A DNA stretch of 64,000 bases. Origin: JAGOEX01 sp964630905. Lineage in GTDB: Bacteria > UBP6 > UBA1177. The notes under the pieces were generated by a model. The model ran no database searches and had not been told where the DNA came from. It saw only the letters and a program-made list of their open reading frames with translations. Both the position numbers and the translations under genes were made by a program. Shown here piece after piece: positions 60,301 through 64,000 of this stretch; the stretch's first letter is position 1, and every line of letters starts with the position of its first letter. The stretch lies in the NCBI GenBank assembly GCA_964630905.1, contig CAZVWR010000010.1, positions 1 through 64,000 on the forward strand, in the 5' to 3' direction.

Positions 60301-60712
60301 GCCTTTTTGCCTCACCACCGTTAACAGAGATGATGAAAACATCGTGATTTCCATAACGGTCGCTTAAAAATGCGATGTTTTTCCCGTCATTTGACCAGAC
60401 GGGAGCTGATTCAAAGCTTGAAGCATGGGTGAGCGGTCTTGCATATCCTCCTTTGACAGAAGTGATATAGATGTCACCCATGAAAGCAAATGCGATCTCA
60501 CCACCGTCAGGTGAGATCGAAGGGTATCTGAGCCATCCTAAAACATTGGAATTGTCAGTTGTCAGTTCTTTTGCAAGATTTTCGATCTCGAGCACTTTTT
60601 TTTCAATTCCCGGAACATTTTCAGAAACTTTTTTCTTGAATTTATCGGTCAGGTCTTTGCACGAAACAAAAGAAAGTGCAATGACGGCAAACAGCACAGC
60701 GGCTTTTTTCAT
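57395..60712 (-). CDS. tricorn-like lipoprotein protease
   Basis: A 1105-residue protein with lipobox Phe-Val-Ser-Cys. In order: an N-terminal WD40-like propeller (about 60-330) and a second (about 340-560), a charged Lys/Glu linker (about 585-625), a tricorn core domain (about 710-800), a PDZ domain (about 815-900) and an S41-type catalytic domain (about 915-1105). Catalytic positions look kept: His in Met-His-Asn-Val-Asp-Trp near residue 757, Ser-Asp in Asn-Tyr-Ser-Asp-Ala near 1015, and Glu in Leu-Glu-Asn near 1074. Tricorn homologues degrade peptides from the proteasome or Lon in the cytosol, but the lipobox places this one at the envelope. Its stop overlaps hppA by 4 nt. Confidence 0.9.
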   Translation of the reverse strand: MKKAAVLFAVIALSFVSCKDLTDKFKKKVSENVPGIEKKVLEIENLAKELTTDNSNVLGWLRYPSISPDGGEIAFAFMGDIYITSVKGGYARPLTHASSFESAPVWSNDGKNIAFLSDRYGNHDVFIISVNGGEAKRLTHHSANDTPLSFSPDDSKIYFSSARAGSKESSAFPTRGMPQLFSVPVSGGNDVLEIPLPVFDLHISKDGKRFVYHDKKGYENDWRKHHTSSVTRDIWEYLPQDGKFNKISTFAGEDRSPVFFPDETGVYYLSEKSGSFNVWKLDSGKLETQLTKFDTHPVRFLSSSRDGTLCFSYHGDIYTMKEGSNPQKLEIFSPKEIRKQDLRQMLQSVTDIAVSPDGTEAALVMRGEIYVVNPETGTTKRITATPNEERWVSFHPEGRKLLYSSFRNGSWNIYETVLEDENELYFFASTKMTEKPLIESKFNTFQPVYSPDGKKVAYLRERTELVVYDTEKNLHTTVLSGDRNISYVDGDQEFTWSPDSSRIAVIFLDRDLWSGEIGIVSSDGGGTVVNITNSGSDDTNPKWNSNGEMISWFNQGEITAFFMNRSGRDNFFMTKEEFDLNKKMEEKKKEKETKEKASAVNSKGKDEKKEEKKTEFVNFETEKIEKRIIKLSLNPANYLDHTFSSDSETLYFMTMEPAEYKIFSLSMREKKDKLITSIPRPRNLSYWEKPEFSIILDKTGSSLFVIADSRTYKITVADGKMKPLAPAAEFSVNLQDEKFYLFEHVWKTVNDKFYVAEMHNVDWKKYFNEYVKFIPFINNNYDFTELLSEMLGELNASHTGSGYIPQKPLGDDTGRLGIFFSYSQRGLIVDEVMAGSPLDKAGSRIKTGTVIEQIDGISTLENNFDSLLNRKAGRNVRLSLLDPETSNRWEEVVKPVPYRAEFDLLYTRWVEKNRERVEILSKGRLGYVHIRGMNGQSFKEIYNDILGRYNDREGIVVDTRFNGGGWLHNELSILFSGKSYTRYSHRGVKNFGGDPNNQWTKKTVLVVNEGNYSDAHLFPHAYKTLKLGKIVGMPVAGTSTAVWWPSMLDSTMYFGIPQIGIRDTDDNHLENSQLEPDYLVPVSPEEYIRGEDPQIEKAVKVLLEN

Positions 60713-60735
60713 AATATATTCCTCCGGTAAAAACT

Positions 60736-61590
60736 TTAAGAGTTAAGATGTGTACAGATAAGGAGCTCTCTTAAAACCTTTGCTGTAAAAGCGACAGAGA
60801 TCTTTGAGCTGTCAAGGTCGGGAGCAAGTTCAACAATGTCTGCTCCTATTATTCTGCATTTTTTTTCGTTGATTATCTTTATGAACTTCATGAAGTCGTT
60901 GAAAGAGCCTCCGCCCGCTTCAGGTGTTCCTGTTCCCGGAACAAATGAAGGATCAAAATAGTCAAGGTCGATTGAAATATAAATCACTTCCCCTTCTTCA
61001 AGTGCATCAGCCGCTTCAGTCACAGTGTTTGCAGGGATTATTCTGTGGTCTGTCTGGCGGAGCTGATATTCCTCTTTTGTTCCGCTTCTTATTCCGATCT
61101 GGATCAACCGTTCAAGTCCTTTGTCAAGGCAGAGTTTCATGACCGATGCGTGGCTAAGTTCGTCTCCTGCATAACCTTCACGGAGATCTGCGTGTGCATC
61201 AAAATGGACCATTGTGAATTCAGGATAGAATTCCTTATGTGCAAGGAAAAGAGGATATGTTATAAGATGCTCGCCGCCTATTGATATGATCCTTTTGCCG
61301 TCTTCAAGAAAAGGTTTTACCTCTTCCATTACGGTCTTTACCATGTTTGCAGGGTTTCCGACCATCACTTCAAGATCTCCGACATCGCAAAACGGCACAT
61401 CGTCTAGAGTTTTTCCCTGATAGAACGAGAACTCTTCAATTGCTTCAAATGCATAGTTTCTTAATTCTCTCGGGCCGAAACGGCTTGCAGAACGGAAAGA
61501 TGAAGTGCAGTCATAGGGAATTCCGGCAACAATTATCGATGCTTCCTCAGGATTTTCCCTTGAAGAAATGAATCGCGGGATCTGAAACAT
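60736..61590 (-). CDS. speB: agmatinase (ureohydrolase family)
   Basis: A 284-residue manganese enzyme of the ureohydrolase family that turns agmatine into putrescine and urea. Metal motifs: Gly-Gly-Glu-His near residue 102, Asp-Ala-His-Ala-Asp-Leu-Arg near 125, and Asp-Leu-Asp-Tyr-Phe-Asp-Pro near 208. An AAGGAG ribosome binding site precedes the ATG. The next gene (tricorn-like) starts 23 nt later, so the two may be co-transcribed. Guanidinobutyrase or another ureohydrolase is possible since specificity within the family is hard to read. Confidence 0.93.
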   Translation of the reverse strand: MFQIPRFISSRENPEEASIIVAGIPYDCTSSFRSASRFGPRELRNYAFEAIEEFSFYQGKTLDDVPFCDVGDLEVMVGNPANMVKTVMEEVKPFLEDGKRIISIGGEHLITYPLFLAHKEFYPEFTMVHFDAHADLREGYAGDELSHASVMKLCLDKGLERLIQIGIRSGTKEEYQLRQTDHRIIPANTVTEAADALEEGEVIYISIDLDYFDPSFVPGTGTPEAGGGSFNDFMKFIKIINEKKCRIIGADIVELAPDLDSSKISVAFTAKVLRELLICTHLNS

Positions 61591-61663
61591 GGTTTTCTCC
61601 TTGAATTAATAAAAAAAACAGTTACTTCAACAAAAATACGATGAGAGCTTTAAAAAGCAAGAA

Positions 61664-62485
61664 TTATGATCCTTTCACGATGTTTTCCGCCCACAAGGCG
61701 TTTTCGATGTTTCCCCGTTTTCTGGCTCCGTTTGCGTATATTTCAATTTTCCGCTTAAGCATTCTGATTATTTCAGTTTTGTGAAATTCGCTTAAATTAC
61801 AGGTAGTTGAAAGAATTTTTGATAGTGAGATGATGCGGTATCTGTCAAGGGCGGTTGTGGCAGAAAGCTGATCAGTGTGTCCGCCGTATTTTATTGTGAG
61901 CGGTTCATCAAGCAGTCCGAATTTTTCGTTTAACGACATTCTAAGCCAGAGATCATAATCTTCACATACGGCAAGGTTTTCATCAAATCCGCTATACTCT
62001 TCAAAAAGTGCTTTTTCCATCATGACAGCAGAAGGAGAGACCATGCAGATGTCAAGAGAAGGGATGAAAATATCATCAAAGGGTTTGATGTGCTTTTTGG
62101 TTTTGTTCTTGAATTTCCCGTCTTTTATCCAGATCTCTTCAGTTTGTGTAACTCTGTAATTATATTTAATTAAATGATCTAACTGTTTTTGAAGTTTATC
62201 TTTTTTCCATTCGTCATCGCTATCTAAAAATGCAATGTATTTTCCAAACGCACTCTTAACGGCAGTGTTCCTTGCTGCACTTACACCTTTATTTTCAGTT
62301 CTGATTGCGTTTATCCTTCCGTCATAACCTTTGAGAACAACGGGAGTTTCATCGGTTGAACCGTCATCGACGACAATTATCTCAAAGTTTTTATAAGTTT
62401 GGCTCAAGATGGAGTTGATTGCTCTTTTTACCAGTTCAGGTCTGTTAAAAACCGGGATTATTGCTGAGATAAGCGGACAACTCAT
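61664..62485 (-). CDS. family 2 glycosyltransferase
   Basis: A 273-residue GT-A enzyme that transfers a sugar from a nucleotide donor. The N-terminus has Ile-Ile-Pro-Val-Phe-Asn-Arg-Pro, Val-Val-Asp-Asp-Gly-Ser-Thr-Asp near residue 38 and the metal-binding Asp-Ser-Asp-Asp-Glu-Trp near 92. A Glu-Asp-Tyr-Asp motif near 180 probably provides the catalytic base. No membrane helix is seen. It lies between an outer-membrane-like protein and agmatinase on the same strand, so its target (lipopolysaccharide, exopolysaccharide or protein) is unknown. Confidence 0.95.
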   Translation of the reverse strand: MSCPLISAIIPVFNRPELVKRAINSILSQTYKNFEIIVVDDGSTDETPVVLKGYDGRINAIRTENKGVSAARNTAVKSAFGKYIAFLDSDDEWKKDKLQKQLDHLIKYNYRVTQTEEIWIKDGKFKNKTKKHIKPFDDIFIPSLDICMVSPSAVMMEKALFEEYSGFDENLAVCEDYDLWLRMSLNEKFGLLDEPLTIKYGGHTDQLSATTALDRYRIISLSKILSTTCNLSEFHKTEIIRMLKRKIEIYANGARKRGNIENALWAENIVKGS

Positions 62486-62493
62486 TAATGATT

Positions 62494-63315
62494 TCAGAAT
62501 CTTAAAATAAAACTCATGTTAAACCCCTTAAACTCGGTCTCTACTCCGTCACCTTGCCAGAGTGCCTTCGCAAGAAGGTGTCTGTATGCAAATTCTATCC
62601 CTGTCCAGTGCCACGGATAGACTCTTATTCCGGTTTTCAGATTCATATAACCCAGATATTTCCCTGCATACATTCCGTTTATGTCAAAGAAGATCCCTGA
62701 ATATTTAAAGATCGTAGTTTCAAATGAAATTCCAAGAGAAGGGAAGGGGACAACGGGTGCAGAGAATTTGTCTTTTTTGTCTTTATCATCCAGACTTTCA
62801 AGGCGGATATCGGTGACAAACATATCAATCCTGATCGAAGGTCCGAGCTTGAAGTTAAGGTTTTTTCCTGCATCAAGATCAAGAATATACCAGGTGAAAT
62901 CAAGTTTTATCAGATGGACATTGAAAGTGCTTTTCATGTCTTCGCCCATATCGAAAACAGCATCATAAAAGATCAGTTCTCTTCCTGCCGCTTTCTTGGA
63001 GACAGTATCAAGCATGGTGTATCCGGCGGAAAGCTTGAATTTCTTGAACCTGAAAGCAAAATCGGCATCAAAATGGAGGTATGCTTTTTTATAACCGAGG
63101 TCATTGCGGTAATTTAAATGTGCGGCAGCTCCTGCATCGTCATCTTTAGTTTCAAAATGGTAGGTGTGATAGAAAAAGCCAAGACCAAGTTCAACCAATG
63201 CCTTTCGCGGTTCACCAAACCAGCTCTTTTCTTCTTTCTGAGCCGGAGCTTCAGCCGCAAAAAGACAAAAGCCGGCAAAAAGAAAAATTGACGCTGAAAC
63301 GATAAATTTTTTCAA
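62494..63315 (-). CDS. predicted outer-membrane beta-barrel protein
   Basis: A 273-residue protein with a signal peptide (about 1-20, ending Phe-Ala-Ala), alternating hydrophobic strands throughout and a terminal Phe (Ser-Phe-Ile-Leu-Arg-Phe), the hallmark of outer-membrane insertion. No family recognised. It overlaps the upstream START-like gene by 4 nt. The final Phe and absence of Cys support an outer-membrane location and thus a Gram-negative host. Confidence 0.75.
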   Translation of the reverse strand: MKKFIVSASIFLFAGFCLFAAEAPAQKEEKSWFGEPRKALVELGLGFFYHTYHFETKDDDAGAAAHLNYRNDLGYKKAYLHFDADFAFRFKKFKLSAGYTMLDTVSKKAAGRELIFYDAVFDMGEDMKSTFNVHLIKLDFTWYILDLDAGKNLNFKLGPSIRIDMFVTDIRLESLDDKDKKDKFSAPVVPFPSLGISFETTIFKYSGIFFDINGMYAGKYLGYMNLKTGIRVYPWHWTGIEFAYRHLLAKALWQGDGVETEFKGFNMSFILRF

Positions 63316-63953
63316 CTCTGACCTCCTTTGTTTTTCCTTTGATTAAGTATTTCGTGGTATATTTTCCAGATGAATTGAACGACAGCTCTTGAATTTATAT
63401 CATTTATTGTAAAAACGGGGATAGAACCGCCAAGGTCTAAAGAGGTAATGCACTCAACTTTGAGCTCGTCCGATGCAGCTGTTTTTGAGAAACTGCATGT
63501 TCCTGAAAATGTGTTCATCCTGACATATTCACTCTTGGCGCTGTTATTTGTGTCACTGTTTTTCCAGTTGAGCTTGAAAGATGTTTCGGAAAGATCTGAA
63601 TAGCAGACCTCAACAGTTGTTTCTCTCCTTGAAAACAGAGGCGGATTTATCAGAATGTAAATTTCATTACATTTTTCCTTTCTTTTGAGTACCGCGGATC
63701 TTTCAACATGCGGATTGAACAGTGCTGTGAAATTTGCAGGGTCTGTAACTACTTTAAATGCTTCGTTTATTGATCCTGTAATGAGGGCAATGGTCTTTGC
63801 ATCTTTAAAATCTGATTCTGGTGTTTTCTTCTGATATATCTGATAACGATCCTCCTTTTTCTTTAATGTCCAGCCATCTTTCCCGCTTTGCTCAGATGCA
63901 GAAATGTCAGATATTGCGAATAACAAAATCACGATGAGCAGAAACTTTTTCAT
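63312..63953 (-). CDS. exported START/SRPBCC-like lipid-binding protein
   Basis: A 213-residue protein with a signal peptide (about 1-19, ending Ile-Ser-Ala) and a START-type helix-grip fold (Asp-Gly-Trp near residue 26, Ala-Phe-Lys-Val-Val near 66, Asn-Pro-Pro-Leu-Phe-Ser-Arg-Arg near 105). Such proteins bind lipids or other hydrophobic ligands in the periplasm. It overlaps the beta-barrel gene by 4 nt, which suggests that the two handle the same hydrophobic cargo. A GGAGG ribosome binding site precedes the ATG; the promoter lies at or beyond the window edge. Confidence 0.8.
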   Translation of the reverse strand: MKKFLLIVILLFAISDISASEQSGKDGWTLKKKEDRYQIYQKKTPESDFKDAKTIALITGSINEAFKVVTDPANFTALFNPHVERSAVLKRKEKCNEIYILINPPLFSRRETTVEVCYSDLSETSFKLNWKNSDTNNSAKSEYVRMNTFSGTCSFSKTAASDELKVECITSLDLGGSIPVFTINDINSRAVVQFIWKIYHEILNQRKNKGGQS

Positions 63954-64000
63954 AAAACCTCCATGCTTTTCTAATTTTCAACGAAACTGCTTCATAATAT

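Noticed and set aside
1..64000. tRNA, rRNA, tmRNA, integrase or insertion sequences
   Set aside because: All gaps are under about 200 nt and none shows a cloverleaf, conserved rRNA segment or transposase; none could be supported by eye.

Overview
The window reads as a continuous piece of chromosome from a low-GC, Gram-negative, probably anaerobic bacterium. It has many Sec lipoproteins (a hydrophobic stretch ending in a Cys lipobox), several secreted Cys-rich or Asp/Asn/Gly-Thr-rich surface proteins, an FHA/Ser-Thr-kinase/PEGA signalling set of the kind frequent in Myxococcota and other deltaproteobacterial relatives, a membrane pyrophosphatase, a HydE hydrogenase maturase, a B12-binding radical SAM enzyme and an Rrf2 regulator. 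I cannot assign the lineage from sequence alone; an uncultured deltaproteobacterial or candidate-phylum lineage is a guess. Genes are very tightly packed: many starts overlap the upstream stop by 1-35 nt and no gap exceeds about 200 nt. No rRNA, tRNA, CRISPR array, integrase or intact insertion sequence was seen.

Layout. 0.2-3.6 kb: a 5'-nucleotidase-fold protein that has lost most metal ligands, then a two-gene nucleotidyltransferase/winged-helix module with its own promoter. 3.6-6.9 kb: dihydrouridine synthase, a shortened NtrC-like regulator, a ThiE-like enzyme and a receiver-SpoIIE phosphatase, all overlapping. 6.9-9.5 kb (minus): ECF sigma factor, FecR-like anti-sigma factor and a repeat-bearing lipoprotein. 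9.7-11.1 kb: glutamate dehydrogenase with a clear promoter and terminator. 11.1-19.6 kb: a dense array holding an unknown protein, a double-FHA membrane protein, MtnA, a TPR-like lipoprotein, a ParA-like/J-like/RodZ-HTH fusion, a Ser/Thr kinase with PEGA domain, an Hsp33-like chaperone and NAD kinase. 19.8-21.8 kb: a DUF1566-type lipoprotein and a rhomboid protease. 21.9-24.7 kb: a poly-gamma-glutamate set (pgsB, pgsC, pgsW).

24.8-28.3 kb: a 1173-residue mosaic lipoprotein with a long Gly-Asn/Asp-Thr/Ser-Gly repeat, an amidohydrolase domain and calcium-binding repeats. 28.4-35.1 kb: an apparent operon for a polyketide/fatty-acid-like product: aromatic ammonia-lyase, ketoreductase, ketosynthase, ACP, acyltransferase, B12 radical SAM enzyme and a HAD phosphatase. 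It looks like a compact aryl-polyene/flexirubin-type or modified-lipid pathway. 35.2-40.9 kb: a Kelch-like lipoprotein, and a convergent membrane sensor joining a beta-propeller to an AraC DNA-binding domain. 41.0-47.1 kb: a lone receiver protein, then an ankyrin-repeat protein coupled to a DEAD-box helicase, a DUF1576-like membrane protein and a small partner. 47.2-52.9 kb: cysK, an IscR-like Rrf2 regulator and hydE, then YitT (minus), biotin synthase and an isocitrate dehydrogenase-family enzyme. 52.9-55.1 kb (minus): a Cys-rich lipoprotein. 55.2-57.4 kb: hppA. 57.4-64 kb (minus): a tricorn-like lipoprotein, agmatinase, a glycosyltransferase, an outer-membrane-like protein and a START-like lipid-binding protein.

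The strongest candidates for undescribed biology are the nucleotidyltransferase/winged-helix pair, the ParA-J-RodZ fusion with its FHA/kinase neighbours, and the tyrosine-ammonia-lyase-type pathway. The degenerate nucleotidase, the mosaic repeat lipoprotein and a biotin synthase lacking two usual auxiliary-cluster ligands are also notable.
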